Of a stretch of 64,000 bases of DNA, positions 54,445 through 63,700 are shown in pieces. Within the stretch, counting starts at the first letter, position 1. Every line of letters starts with the position of its first letter. Source of the DNA: Kosakonia sp. BYX6 (GTDB lineage Bacteria > Pseudomonadota > Gammaproteobacteria > Enterobacterales > Enterobacteriaceae); NCBI RefSeq assembly GCF_038449125.1, contig NZ_CP151800.1:2390406-2454405 (forward strand), written 5' to 3'. Under the pieces are notes generated by a model. That model saw nothing but the letters and a program-made list of their open reading frames with translations, did not search any database and had not been told where the DNA came from. Made by a program: the position numbers and the translations under genes.

Positions 54445-55791
54445 ATGAATAATAAAGCAGTAAAGCCAAAGATGACCCATTACAGATGGTGGGTAATGAG
54501 TTTTATTTTTGTCATCTACACAGTCGCCAACGCCGACCGCGCGAATATTGGGTTTGCCATCCCCTTTATTCAAGAAGAGTTTAAAATGTCCAACACCATG
54601 GCCGGGGTGTTAATAAGTTTATTCTTCGCTGGTTACGCTTTCTTTCAAATCCCTGCCGGGTATCTAATTAAAAAATATGGTATGCGCAATATTTTTGCGC
54701 TGGGCATGCTGTTAACATCGATATTTACCGGCTTGATGGGCGTGGTGAATAACGTCATTGCGTTAAAGTTTCTTCGTTGTCTGGTCGGCATCAGTGAAGC
54801 GCCGGTGGTTATTGGTTCCACTGCGACCATCAACCAATGGTTCCCGAGCAAAGAAAAAGGCACGGCAACAGGCCTTTTTCTGGCGGGTTCGAAATTTGGC
54901 CCGCTGATTGTGCCTGCGCTTTGCGCGTGGATCATCATGACGTGGGGTTGGCGCTACATTTTTGTTTTCTTTGCCGTTCCTGGGCTTTTGTTGTCGCTGT
55001 TCTGGTACGTCATGGTGCGGAACAAACCCGAAGAGAGCCGCTTTGTGAATGAACAGGAAGTCGCTTACATTCGTGAAGAAGCGCTCTCGACAACACAAGA
55101 TACCGCGGCACCTGCAAAGCAGGATGAGCTGAAATATTGCTGGCTGGATAAGCTCATTCGTACCAAACAGGTCGATGTGCTCACCTCTTCGAAGCAAGTT
55201 TTTCGCTGCTGGGATATTTATGGTGTGGCGCTGGGTTATTTTTCGATGGTAGGAATTGTCAGCGTGCTGATGTCCTGGCTGCCGAAGTACCTTATTACCG
55301 AGCGCGGTTTCGACTTGACCAGTTCGGCAGCGCTGGCAGCCGCTCCGTTCCTTGGAACCGTATTAGGTAATTTCTTAGGCGGTGTACTTTCTGATCGTGT
55401 ACTGAATAAAAGACGTAAGCCACTGATGTTGCTCAGCGCTGGAGCGACAATATTCACCATGTATTCGCTGGTCTACGCACCGGAAAGCAAAATCATCCTG
55501 TCATTAATGCTGTTCCTGCTCGGCCTGATGTTATCCCTTGGCTATTCCGCTTATTCGGTCTATGCCATGGGCCGCGCCAACAAAGATATATATCCGGTCG
55601 CTTATAGCGTTATCAATATGGGCGGACAATTAGGTGGCATGTGTATGCCTCTGATTGTTGGCGTGATCCTTGATACCTGGAGCTGGGATGCGGTGTTTAT
55701 CACCATGACTGGTTTCTGCGTGCTCTGCTTTATTGTGGTATCAACGGTGATTGAGCCGTTATCCAAAAATGTAAAAGTGGTTTATCAGTAA
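54445..55791 (+). CDS. MFS transporter, ACS (anion:cation symporter) family
   Basis: A 448-residue twelve-span MFS protein of the ACS type (VIYTVANADRANIGFAIPFIQ, GYAFFQIPAGYLIKKYG, RCLVGISEAPVVIGSTATINQWFP, GLFLAGSKFGPLIVPA). These import organic anions such as dicarboxylates and sugar acids. Third gene of the operon, probably importing the acid handled by the transferase and lyase. It starts 21 bases after the lyase stop. Confidence 0.88.
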   Translation: MNNKAVKPKMTHYRWWVMSFIFVIYTVANADRANIGFAIPFIQEEFKMSNTMAGVLISLFFAGYAFFQIPAGYLIKKYGMRNIFALGMLLTSIFTGLMGVVNNVIALKFLRCLVGISEAPVVIGSTATINQWFPSKEKGTATGLFLAGSKFGPLIVPALCAWIIMTWGWRYIFVFFAVPGLLLSLFWYVMVRNKPEESRFVNEQEVAYIREEALSTTQDTAAPAKQDELKYCWLDKLIRTKQVDVLTSSKQVFRCWDIYGVALGYFSMVGIVSVLMSWLPKYLITERGFDLTSSAALAAAPFLGTVLGNFLGGVLSDRVLNKRRKPLMLLSAGATIFTMYSLVYAPESKIILSLMLFLLGLMLSLGYSAYSVYAMGRANKDIYPVAYSVINMGGQLGGMCMPLIVGVILDTWSWDAVFITMTGFCVLCFIVVSTVIEPLSKNVKVVYQ

Positions 55792-55801
55792 AGATAATAC
55801 G

Positions 55802-55820
55802 GGGGCAGCAATGCCCCTTT
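55802..55820 (+). terminator. Hairpin ending the CoA-transferase operon
   Basis: GGGGC-AGCAAT-GCCCC followed by TTT. The stem is short and the T tract only three bases, so it is a weak terminator candidate. Confidence 0.4.
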
Positions 55821-55863
55821 CAATCCATCTATTTCATAGCTACATTTTTGGCCGCGTTTTCGC

Positions 55864-56409
55864 TCATACCACCAGCATCCCTTTCAATTTCGCCAGCAGA
55901 AAAGCGGTGACCGACGTCGCGTCGCTGATCGTGCCATTGCAAATTAACGCCTCAAATTCACTGATCGCGATCTTGCGCGCGGTTAGCCCGAATTCTTCCG
56001 GGTCCAGCGACTGCTGATGATGCGTAAGATCCTCGGCAAGAAAAATATGGTAACCCTGGCTGGAATATCCCTGCGCCAGTTTCTGGTAGCCGACCCAGCG
56101 CATGCTTGCGGCCACCAGCCCAGTTTCCTCTTGCAGTTCGCCTGCGGCAACGCGTAGCGGATCTTCATCAGGCGCGCATTCCCATGAACCTTGCGGCAAC
56201 TCAATGGTGTGTTGACCAATGGGATAACGAAACTGTTCAACCACATACAGGCTGTCATCCTGGCGGGCGATGATCACCACGAAATCCGGCTTTTCCACCA
56301 CCGAATAGATCCCTTCATTGCCGTCCGCCCGCAGAATGCGGTCTTCGCGCAGCCGCATCCACTTATTGCTGTACACCTCAGTGGTGGCAAGGGTTTTGAT
56401 ACCGGACAT
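55864..56409 (-). CDS. Nudix hydrolase (ADP-ribose pyrophosphatase-like)
   Basis: A 181-residue Nudix protein. The Nudix box region reads GSWECAPDEDPLRVAAGELQEETGL (in parts): G-x5-E is present, and the later core is GELQEETG instead of the usual REUxEExG, so the arginine is a glycine. Flanking blocks (VVIIARQDDSLYVVEQFRYPIGQ, IELPQGSWE) fit the ADP-ribose pyrophosphatase subgroup. The substrate is unknown. It overlaps no neighbour; the GNAT gene stop is 1 base upstream of its ATG, so the two are probably cotranscribed. Confidence 0.83.
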   Translation of the reverse strand: MSGIKTLATTEVYSNKWMRLREDRILRADGNEGIYSVVEKPDFVVIIARQDDSLYVVEQFRYPIGQHTIELPQGSWECAPDEDPLRVAAGELQEETGLVAASMRWVGYQKLAQGYSSQGYHIFLAEDLTHHQQSLDPEEFGLTARKIAISEFEALICNGTISDATSVTAFLLAKLKGMLVV

Positions 56410-56410
56410 C

Positions 56411-56893
56411 TTATTCTCCCTGGGTCAATTCACAGACCATATCCACACAGCGCAATTTGGCGCGTGCGAGCTTTGAAGGATAGAAACTTTCGCGAACGAT
56501 GGTAAACCCCTGTTTCTGGTAGAAACCGCACGCATTGGGTGTTGACGCCAGTGTCAACTGTGTGAAGCCGCGAGCGATCGCTTCCTGTTTCAACACGCGG
56601 ATGATTCGCGCCGCCAGTCCCTGGCCGCCCCACTCCGGCAAGGTGAAAATCGCCTCGATACTGCCGGATTCCAGATCGAGAAAACCGGTCGCAACGGGTT
56701 GCCCTTCGGGCGTCACCGCGACATAAAAAGGGTTGTCTTCAATCATTTTTCGGTGGCCTTCCGGCATGGCATCAGGTGTCCATGCGTCAATAATTTCCGC
56801 GGCGTAAACCCCTTTGCAACCGTGGCGGATGGCTGCATTACGCACATGCCACAGCGCTTCGGCTTCATCGGGTGTTGCCAGTCTGATCTCCAT
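56411..56893 (-). CDS. GNAT-family N-acetyltransferase
   Basis: About 160 residues with the GNAT fold (MEIRLATPDEAEALWHVRNAAIRHG at the start, EAIFTLPEWGGQGLAARIIRVLKQEA as the acetyl-CoA loop, FYQKQGFTIVRES near the end). The substrate is unknown. ATG 56893 after AAGGAGG is preferred over the open frame from 56989. Probably cotranscribed with the Nudix gene immediately downstream. Confidence 0.85.
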   Translation of the reverse strand: MEIRLATPDEAEALWHVRNAAIRHGCKGVYAAEIIDAWTPDAMPEGHRKMIEDNPFYVAVTPEGQPVATGFLDLESGSIEAIFTLPEWGGQGLAARIIRVLKQEAIARGFTQLTLASTPNACGFYQKQGFTIVRESFYPSKLARAKLRCVDMVCELTQGE

Positions 56894-57161
56894 AAAGCCT
56901 CCTTGGTTACTGTTCTCGTTTTTATCATCAACACGGCGCGAGACAACCTGCAATTGTTCTGATTTTTTAGTGATGATGCAGTCAGGCAATCAATTGTCCG
57001 GCTGTTAGAATCCGAAGGTTCCCCTTCTGTCGATTTCCCTTCAGCACCCACTATCCTTACGTATACCTATACGTTTGTATAACTGTTATTGCTGCAATAG
57101 TGGTTTGCATAACCCGGACAGATGATTATCTGGCCCGGTGGCCCGCACGTCTGGAGGAATT

Positions 57162-59036
57162 ATGGATTCATTGATACACGCCGAACTGATCTTACTTAAC
57201 GGTCAGTTCCACACGGTCGATCGGCAAAACCCGCTGGCCGACGCGGTTGCCATTCGCGATGGTAAATTCGTTAAAGTCGGCACCGCCGCCGAAGTCTCTG
57301 CGTATCAGGGACCACGTACCAAAGTGATCGACCTGAAAGGCCATACCGCTATTCCTGGCCTGAACGATTCGCACCTGCACCTGATCCGTGGCGGCCTGAA
57401 TTACAACCTTGAACTGCGCTGGGAAGGCGTGCCTTCGCTGGCTGATGCGTTGCGTATGTTGAAAGAACAGGCGCTGCGCACCCCGTCGCCGCAGTGGGTG
57501 CGCGTAGTGGGCGGCTGGACGGAGTTCCAGTTTGCCGAACGGCGTATGCCCACGCTGGATGAGATCAACGACGTCGCGCCGGATACGCCCGTCTTCATTC
57601 TGCATTTGTATGACCGCGCCCTGCTCAACCGCGCAGCGTTAAAAGTGGTGGGTTATACCCGTGACACGCCCAATCCGCCGGGCGGCGAAATTCAGCACGA
57701 CAGCAACGGTAACCCGACCGGCATGCTGATTGCCCGCCCGAACGCGATGATCCTCTACGCCACGCTGGCAAAAGGCCCGACACTGCCGCTCGACCAGCAG
57801 GTGAACTCCACCCGCCAGTTTATGCGCGAGCTGAATCGCCTTGGCCTTACCAGCGCCATCGACGCGGGCGGCGGTTTCCAGAACTACCCGGAAGATTACG
57901 AAGTGATTGCCGAACTGCACCAGAAAAAACAGATGACGGTGCGGATCGCTTATAACTTGTTTACCCAGCGCCCCGGCCATGAGCTTGAGGATTTCGAAAA
58001 ATGGACCGATATGCTGACCCCAGGCCAGGGCAGCGACTTCTTCCGCCACAACGGCGCGGGGGAAATGCTGGTCTTCTCGGCGGCGGATTTTGAAGATTTT
58101 CTCGAACCGCGCCCCGACCTCGCGCCGGGCATGGAAGAGGAACTTGAACGTGTGGTGCGCCATCTTGTCGAGCATCGTTGGCCGTTCCGCCTGCACGCCA
58201 CCTATAACGAATCCATCAGCCGCATGCTGGACGTGTTCGAGAAAGTGAACCGCGATATTCCCTTCAACGGCCTGCACTGGTTCTTTGATCACGCCGAAAC
58301 CATTACCGAAGCCAATATTGAGCGCGTGAAAGCCCTCGGCGGCGGCATTGCCGTGCAGCATCGCATGGCATTCCAGGGCGAATACTTCGCCGAGCGGTAC
58401 GGGCAGCAGGCCACCAAACAGACGCCGCCGGTGGCGAAAATGCTGGAAAACGGCTTGCCGGTTGGTCTGGGAACGGATGCCACCCGCGTGGCCAGCTACA
58501 ATCCGTGGACGGCGCTCTATTGGCTGGTTTCCGGGCGCACCGTGGGCGGCATGCAGATGTATGACCACAGCGCGCGTCTCGATCGCGATACCGCCCTTTT
58601 ATTGTGGACGCAAGGTAGCGCCTGGTTTTCCAGCGAACAGGGTAAAAAAGGCCAGATCAAAGCCGGGCAACTGGCCGATCTCGCCATTCTGAGCAAGGAC
58701 TACTTCCGCGTACCGGAAGATGAGATCAAAGGGATTGAATCGGTGCTGACGGTGGTCGGTGGGGAAATTGTCTATGCCGCAGGCGCGTTTGGCCCGCTGT
58801 CGCCGCCCGCCATTCCGGTGTTGCCGGACTGGTCGCCGGTGGTGAATGTTTCGGGTCATTATCGCAGCGCACCGCCGCAGGCGGCTCGTGTTGGCCAGTC
58901 GACGGGTATTCACCACTGCTCCGGCCCATGTGGCGTTCACCTTCACCAGCATGATTTCGCCCGCAGTTCGGCCATGCCGGTCGCCGATGACAACGCCTTC
59001 TGGGGCGCGCTGGGCTGTAGCTGCTTCGCCTTCTGA
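57162..59036 (+). CDS. YtcJ-type amidohydrolase (amidohydrolase family 3)
   Basis: About 624 residues. Metal-dependent amidohydrolase with GLNDSHLHLIRGG (metal-binding HxH) at about residues 65-77, HATYNESISRM, FDHAETI, GLGTDATRVASYNPW (metal Asp) and a C-terminal PDWSP region. The last 55 residues hold an unusual Cys/His-rich tail (IHHCSGPCGVHLHQHDF, GCSCFAF). The substrate is unknown; related proteins hydrolyse formamides or imidazole-type compounds. ATG 57162 after CTGGAGGAA is preferred. It starts a unit with an MFS remnant and an alpha/beta hydrolase. Confidence 0.85.
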   Translation: MDSLIHAELILLNGQFHTVDRQNPLADAVAIRDGKFVKVGTAAEVSAYQGPRTKVIDLKGHTAIPGLNDSHLHLIRGGLNYNLELRWEGVPSLADALRMLKEQALRTPSPQWVRVVGGWTEFQFAERRMPTLDEINDVAPDTPVFILHLYDRALLNRAALKVVGYTRDTPNPPGGEIQHDSNGNPTGMLIARPNAMILYATLAKGPTLPLDQQVNSTRQFMRELNRLGLTSAIDAGGGFQNYPEDYEVIAELHQKKQMTVRIAYNLFTQRPGHELEDFEKWTDMLTPGQGSDFFRHNGAGEMLVFSAADFEDFLEPRPDLAPGMEEELERVVRHLVEHRWPFRLHATYNESISRMLDVFEKVNRDIPFNGLHWFFDHAETITEANIERVKALGGGIAVQHRMAFQGEYFAERYGQQATKQTPPVAKMLENGLPVGLGTDATRVASYNPWTALYWLVSGRTVGGMQMYDHSARLDRDTALLLWTQGSAWFSSEQGKKGQIKAGQLADLAILSKDYFRVPEDEIKGIESVLTVVGGEIVYAAGAFGPLSPPAIPVLPDWSPVVNVSGHYRSAPPQAARVGQSTGIHHCSGPCGVHLHQHDFARSSAMPVADDNAFWGALGCSCFAF

Positions 59037-59055
59037 TTGCCGCAAGGAGTTTTGC

Positions 59056-59752
59056 ATGACGCAACAAAACGAGTTGCACGCAGCGGTGACAGTGTCACCG
59101 CCGGATCGCTTTTTTTGTCTTCGGCAGTGCCGGATGGGCGATGTTGCCGCTGGTCGCGCGCCGCGAACTCGGCCTCAGGCCAGGCGGTTACGGCATTATG
59201 CTCGCCTGCATCGGCCTTGGCGCCATTTGCGGCGCGGTAGTGCTTCCGAAATTGCGCAAGCGGTTAAATGCCGATCGGATGATGGTGGCCGCCAGCGTGA
59301 TGTTTGCCATCACCATGCTGGCACTGGCGGTTTACCTGACGGTGTTCTTCGGCTCCATGACGGTTGGCAGCGCTATCTGGGGGAAACTGGCGTCGGAATT
59401 TGGCATTTCGTGGGCTCTTAGCGTAGCGACGGTGGGCATGTTATTGGGGACTGCTACAGTTTTACGTTGGCGGCTCGAAAAAGATGCCGCGCTGGATTTG
59501 GACATTATCGCCCCCACGGGAAGCGCGAGGGATGCCGCCATTGCCCATGAACGCGGCCCGGTGATGGTCAGTTGCGAATACCGCATTGCGCCAGAGGATG
59601 CGCACGATTTTATGCTCGCCGTGCAGGAGATGCGCCGCGTGCGGCGAAGAACCGGGGCGATGAAGCGCCCGTTGTGCGACATCTGGTCGCACCCGATCAA
59701 CGAAAAATTTATCGCAATAATGCCACTACTCAACAATGAGGTAAGCAAATGA
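59056..59752 (+). pseudogene. Degraded MFS (DUF894/EntS-like) transporter
   Basis: Remains of an MFS exporter normally about 530 residues long. A start (MTQQNELHAAVTVSPPDRFF, frame 1 from ATG 59056 after AAGGAG) breaks at a T-rich run near 59110. The sequence resumes in another frame with FGSAGWAMLPLVARRELG, a mid-protein block, so about 200 N-terminal codons are lost. Another internal deletion shortens the last membrane spans. The C-terminal DUF894 domain (VMVSCEYRIAPEDAHDFMLAVQEM) ends early. The last in-frame stretch is open to 59752 and overlaps the alpha/beta hydrolase start by 4 bases, which may preserve coupled translation. Confidence 0.8.
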
Positions 59753-60570
59753 GCACAATCAAAACGCAGGATGGTACGCAGATCTATTACAAAGACTGGG
59801 GTGCAGGCAAACCGGTTCTTTTCAGCCACGGCTGGCCGCTGGACGGTGATATGTGGGACAGCCAGCTCAATTTTCTTGCGGAGCGCGGTTATCGCGTCAT
59901 TGCGTTTGACCGCCGTGGTTTTGGTCGTTCCGATCAGCCGTGGAACGGTTATGACTACGATACATTTGCATCAGACATTAACGACTTGATTACCGCGCTG
60001 GATCTCAACGATGTCACGCTGGTGGGCTTCTCCATGGGCGGCGGCGACGTGGCGCGCTACATTGGTCGCTACGGCAGCGCGCGGGTCGCGGGCCTGGTAC
60101 TATTGGGCGCGGTGACGCCGATTTTCGGCAAAACCGCCGATCATCCCGAAGGCGTGGATAAGAGCGTGTTCGATGGCATCAAAGAGGGGCTGCGTAAAGA
60201 TCGCGCGCAGTTTATCAGCGATTTTGCCACGCCGTTTTATGGCCTGAACGCCGGGCAGAAAGTGTCCGATGGCGTGCTGGCGCAAACCTTGAATATCGCC
60301 CTGCTGGCTTCCCTGAAAGGGACGCTGGATTGCGTGACCGCATTCTCCGAAACGGATTTCCGCGCCGATGTGGCGAAAGTGGATGTGCCGACGCTGGTGA
60401 TCCACGGCAGCAACGACCAGGTGGTGCCGTTTGAAGCCACCGGCAAGTTGTCAGCGGAAATGATTAACGGTGCCGAGTTGAAAGTGTATGACAACGGCCC
60501 GCACGGTTTCGCGGTGACGCATCAGGATCAGTTGAACAACGATCTGTTGGCGTTTTTGCAGAAACTGTAA
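59749..60570 (+). CDS. Alpha/beta hydrolase (non-haem chloroperoxidase/arylesterase-like)
   Basis: A 273-residue alpha/beta hydrolase. Motifs: oxyanion SHGWPLDGDMW (about 27-37), DRRGFGRS, nucleophile serine in VGFSMGGGDVARY (about 96), Asp in VIHGSNDQVVPFEA and His in GPHGFAVTH. These match bacterial cofactor-free haloperoxidases, whose physiological role is usually esterase or perhydrolase. It is the last gene of the amidohydrolase unit, overlapping the MFS pseudogene end. Confidence 0.9.
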   Translation: MSTIKTQDGTQIYYKDWGAGKPVLFSHGWPLDGDMWDSQLNFLAERGYRVIAFDRRGFGRSDQPWNGYDYDTFASDINDLITALDLNDVTLVGFSMGGGDVARYIGRYGSARVAGLVLLGAVTPIFGKTADHPEGVDKSVFDGIKEGLRKDRAQFISDFATPFYGLNAGQKVSDGVLAQTLNIALLASLKGTLDCVTAFSETDFRADVAKVDVPTLVIHGSNDQVVPFEATGKLSAEMINGAELKVYDNGPHGFAVTHQDQLNNDLLAFLQKL

Positions 60571-60573
60571 ACG

Positions 60574-60640
60574 GCTTGTCGGGTGGCGCTGGCGCTTACC
60601 CGACAAATGCCTGATGGCGGCTGCGCCTTATCGGGCCGAC
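60574..60640. repeat. REP/BIME element
   Basis: TTGTCGGGTGGCGCTGGCGC with TTACCCGACAA forms one palindrome, followed by TGCCTGATGGCGGCTGCGCC and TTATCGGGCC. It lies between convergent genes and the first hairpin may also terminate transcription. Confidence 0.8.
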
Positions 60641-60662
60641 TCCGGGCAGGCATGCAGGGGTT

Positions 60663-62216
60663 TTACGCGGTCGCGGCAATTGCGCGATCGCGGCCCTGGA
60701 CTTTTGCCTGGTAAAGCGCTTTATCGGCGCCCTCTTTCAGGCGTAAAGCGTCGTCGAAGTCCGGATCGGCGATCAGGCTGTAACACCCGGCGCTGATGGT
60801 GACGATGGGGTATCGCCCGCTGGATTTGATGTGGGGAATTTGCGCGCTACGTACCGCCGTCACCGCCTGACGCGCGACAAACAGCGCCGCTTCCGGGCCG
60901 GTATCCGGCAGGATAATCGCGAACTCTTCCCCGCCGTAACGGGCAATCAAATCGTTATGGCACAGTTTCAACTTTTGGATGATTTCGCCAACCATGCGCA
61001 GGCAGTTGTCCCCGGCGACGTGGCCGTAAAAATCGTTGTAACGTTTGAACTCGTCGATATCGATCATGATCAGCGCCACCGGTTTTTGCGTCACCGCCGA
61101 GGCTTTTAAACTTTTCGCCAGGAACAGATCAAACTGCCTGCGGTTCGCCAGCCCGGTCAGACCATCGGCGAGCGCCATCAGTTGCAGCGTGTGGTTAATG
61201 CTGGTCAGTTCATCACGCAACACGGCCAGTTCGGTCTGATTGCGCACGTTTAAGCGCACCTGACGGAAAATAATCGACCCCATCAGCAGCGTGCCGAGCA
61301 ACAACATCGCGTTAAGCACCAGATCCGGCAAGCTGTCATTTAGCCAACTGTTCCACAGCGCCGGTTTGTCATAGCCCGCCGCGACCACCAGCGGGTAACG
61401 CTCAAGACGCGCGAAGCCATAAATGCGCTCAACATGATCCAGCGCGGAGACCCAGGTGCCATTGCCACGATCTTTTCTCGCCAGTTCGCGGGTGAATAAC
61501 GGGCTCGCCGAGAGATTACGGTTGGCCATCTCATCGCCGTACGGACGCACATACAGTGCGGTGCCATCGGTATTGATCAGCGCCAGCAAGTCGCGGTTTT
61601 GTAATTCGAAATAGCCATAAAAATGGCGGAAATAGTCGATTTTCACTGTTGCCAGCAGCACCCCGGCAAAACCACCGGAACTGTCGCTGATGCGCAGGGA
61701 AACCGGGATCACCAGGTCGCCCGTCGAACGGCTGCGGATCACATGCCCGATATGAATGCTGCCGTGACCGTTGCGGCGGTGATAAACAAAATATTCGCGA
61801 TCGCTGTTATTCGACATCAAGGGGACTTTGCCAAACGAGGTGGCACGCATATCACCCTGCGTGTCGTAAACCATCAGCCCATGCAACTGCGGCAGGCGGG
61901 CTTTTAGCTCGGTGAGATAGCCATCAAACTGTTTCACATCCACGCCAAGTAGACCGTCGGCTGGCAGGCTGCGGCGAATGTCGCGCAGCACCAGTTCCGC
62001 TTGTAAAAAGGTATCTTCCGCCTGACGCGCCTGCGAAACGGATAAGTTAATCGCGTCGCGTTCGGTGTCGGCCACCGCCCGCTCCCACGAACGCGACAGC
62101 GTCCAGGTGCTGGTTGCCACACCCGCTATCAGCAAACCCGCCATAAAAAACGTGATACTACGACCCAACGAGGAATCGAGCGCCAGTGCCCGTGCTACCT
62201 GCTTTTTGAATTTCAT
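60663..62216 (-). CDS. Membrane-bound diguanylate cyclase (Cache-GGDEF)
   Basis: About 517 residues. Membrane span 1 is near residues 19-40 (ITFFMAGLLIAGVATSTW), a periplasmic Cache/PDC-like sensor (IHIGHVIRSRSTGDLVIPVSLRI) about 41-295, span 2 about 297-322, then the GGDEF domain ending near residue 510. The active-site loop is GGEEF (about 427-431), so it should make c-di-GMP. The inhibitory I-site RxxD upstream reads CHND, so product inhibition is probably absent. ATG 62216 after AAAGGGG is preferred to ATG 62234. The ligand is unknown. Confidence 0.9.
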   Translation of the reverse strand: MKFKKQVARALALDSSLGRSITFFMAGLLIAGVATSTWTLSRSWERAVADTERDAINLSVSQARQAEDTFLQAELVLRDIRRSLPADGLLGVDVKQFDGYLTELKARLPQLHGLMVYDTQGDMRATSFGKVPLMSNNSDREYFVYHRRNGHGSIHIGHVIRSRSTGDLVIPVSLRISDSSGGFAGVLLATVKIDYFRHFYGYFELQNRDLLALINTDGTALYVRPYGDEMANRNLSASPLFTRELARKDRGNGTWVSALDHVERIYGFARLERYPLVVAAGYDKPALWNSWLNDSLPDLVLNAMLLLGTLLMGSIIFRQVRLNVRNQTELAVLRDELTSINHTLQLMALADGLTGLANRRQFDLFLAKSLKASAVTQKPVALIMIDIDEFKRYNDFYGHVAGDNCLRMVGEIIQKLKLCHNDLIARYGGEEFAIILPDTGPEAALFVARQAVTAVRSAQIPHIKSSGRYPIVTISAGCYSLIADPDFDDALRLKEGADKALYQAKVQGRDRAIAATA

Positions 62217-62375
62217 TGACGCCCCTTTCATCACATCCTCTGTTGGTCAGTTAAGCATAGAAGCGTGATGATTTATAAGCCAAATAAGCACTGAGATTTG
62301 GGTAATTCGGCGGATGGTAACCAACAGAAAATGCCTGTCGCACGCGGTGCGCGACAGGCAGAAATCAAAGTAGGT

Positions 62376-63596
62376 TTACGGGCGGGAGATGCGTTGCGGC
62401 CAGTTGATCGCAGAAACGCCGCCAAGCACCGGGCGGGCAAACAAAAAGCCCTGGAAACGCTGAATGCCAACCGCTTCGAGCCAGCACCACTCTTCCACTT
62501 TTTCAACACCTTCCGCGACCACAGTGATTTGCAGTTCGGCGCAGCAATCGATAATGGCTTTCACAATCGCCTGTTTCGGGCCGTGCAGGTGAATGTCGGT
62601 CACAATAGTGCGGTCGATTTTCAGTTTATCCGGCTGGAATTTCGCCAGCAGCGACAAACCGGCAAAACCGGAGCCGAAATCGTCAATCGCCAGACCAATG
62701 CCGGCGGCGCGAAGCTGGCGAATCGCCCAGGTGAACTCTTCGTAACCGGAAATCACCTCATCCTCGGTCACCTCAACAATAATCTGCCCAGGGTTAAGCT
62801 GATTGCGGGTGATGTGATCGAGCAGAATGTCCACCGCACCGGGGATTTTAACCAGCGACATTGGCAGCAAGTTAATCGCGACTTTGTGGTTACCAATCCC
62901 CAGACGACGCGCCATTGCCAGCGCCCAGCCTTTGGAGGCGAGATCCGCTTCGTGCAGCTTATTCGGGGCGATGGTCGCGAAATATTCCTGCGGGCTTCCG
63001 CCGTTTGGCCCACGGATCAGGGCTTCCAGCGAGGAGATATTCCCGCGCTGCGGCTCAATAATCGGCTGGAAGGCGAACTGACACGGCTGGTCTTCGGAAA
63101 CGGGCAACGTTTCGCTGGCGAACGGCGCGGTTTTAATGGCGAAGCGCCAGTTTTCAGGCACCGAATTGCGAACGCCGCCGTTGGTTTTTGGCGACGCGAT
63201 GAAATTACGGATAAATTTGTAGACCCGGTCATTGCTCGCCTGGTTGTATTTCAGCGTACCGAATCGGAGGATAGCGCGTAATGTGGCGGGCGGTGTCACC
63301 ACCTGCAGATCAAACAGAACCATGCCGCGATCAACAAAACGGCGACGTGGGGCAAAATCACGCATCAGCTCAACCACGTTGCCGTGTCGGGGATCCTGAT
63401 TAATACGTTCAAAAACGCTATTGACCGACGCCAGCGGTCCCTCTAGTACTTGTAAAAAGTGCTCGCCGTCGAACAGTAAGATACCCGTTACCTGCAACTG
63501 TGCGTTGCGCAGGCTTGCGCGTTCGACAAGGCCAGCCAGTTGAGAGGGATCTAATGTTCGATTCAGTCGGCTACGGTAAATCAAAGTCGCTAACAC
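62376..63596 (-). CDS. BLUF-EAL blue-light photoreceptor phosphodiesterase (BluF/BlrP1-like)
   Basis: A 406-residue protein. The BLUF domain (residues 1-95) has the flavin tyrosine in LIYRS (Y7), an asparagine in LRNAQ and a glutamine in FLQVLEGP, the residues needed for blue-light sensing. The EAL domain (about 165-400) keeps EALIRG, AINLLP, VEVTEDEV, AIDDFGSG, LKIDR and AEGVEKVEEW, so all listed catalytic and metal residues are present. It is closer to Klebsiella BlrP1 than to E. coli BluF, whose EAL is degenerate. It would break down c-di-GMP in blue light. Confidence 0.92.
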   Translation of the reverse strand: MLATLIYRSRLNRTLDPSQLAGLVERASLRNAQLQVTGILLFDGEHFLQVLEGPLASVNSVFERINQDPRHGNVVELMRDFAPRRRFVDRGMVLFDLQVVTPPATLRAILRFGTLKYNQASNDRVYKFIRNFIASPKTNGGVRNSVPENWRFAIKTAPFASETLPVSEDQPCQFAFQPIIEPQRGNISSLEALIRGPNGGSPQEYFATIAPNKLHEADLASKGWALAMARRLGIGNHKVAINLLPMSLVKIPGAVDILLDHITRNQLNPGQIIVEVTEDEVISGYEEFTWAIRQLRAAGIGLAIDDFGSGFAGLSLLAKFQPDKLKIDRTIVTDIHLHGPKQAIVKAIIDCCAELQITVVAEGVEKVEEWCWLEAVGIQRFQGFLFARPVLGGVSAINWPQRISRP

Positions 63597-63700
63597 GAAA
63601 TGCTACCCTCAGAATGCCCACAAAAAATCCGATTAGATGATGCCATTCGGAATTCTAGCAATTTTGCAATATTCTCGTCAGTCAATTAAGGGGCATTCTG

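Noticed and set aside
57639-58568. 309-codon minus-strand frame within the amidohydrolase gene
   Set aside because: Antisense shadow of a gene with intact metal motifs; His/Arg-rich translation without a domain or ribosome site.
62298-63281. 327-codon plus-strand frame antisense to the BLUF-EAL gene
   Set aside because: The opposite strand encodes a complete photoreceptor; the translation looks like reverse-complement noise.
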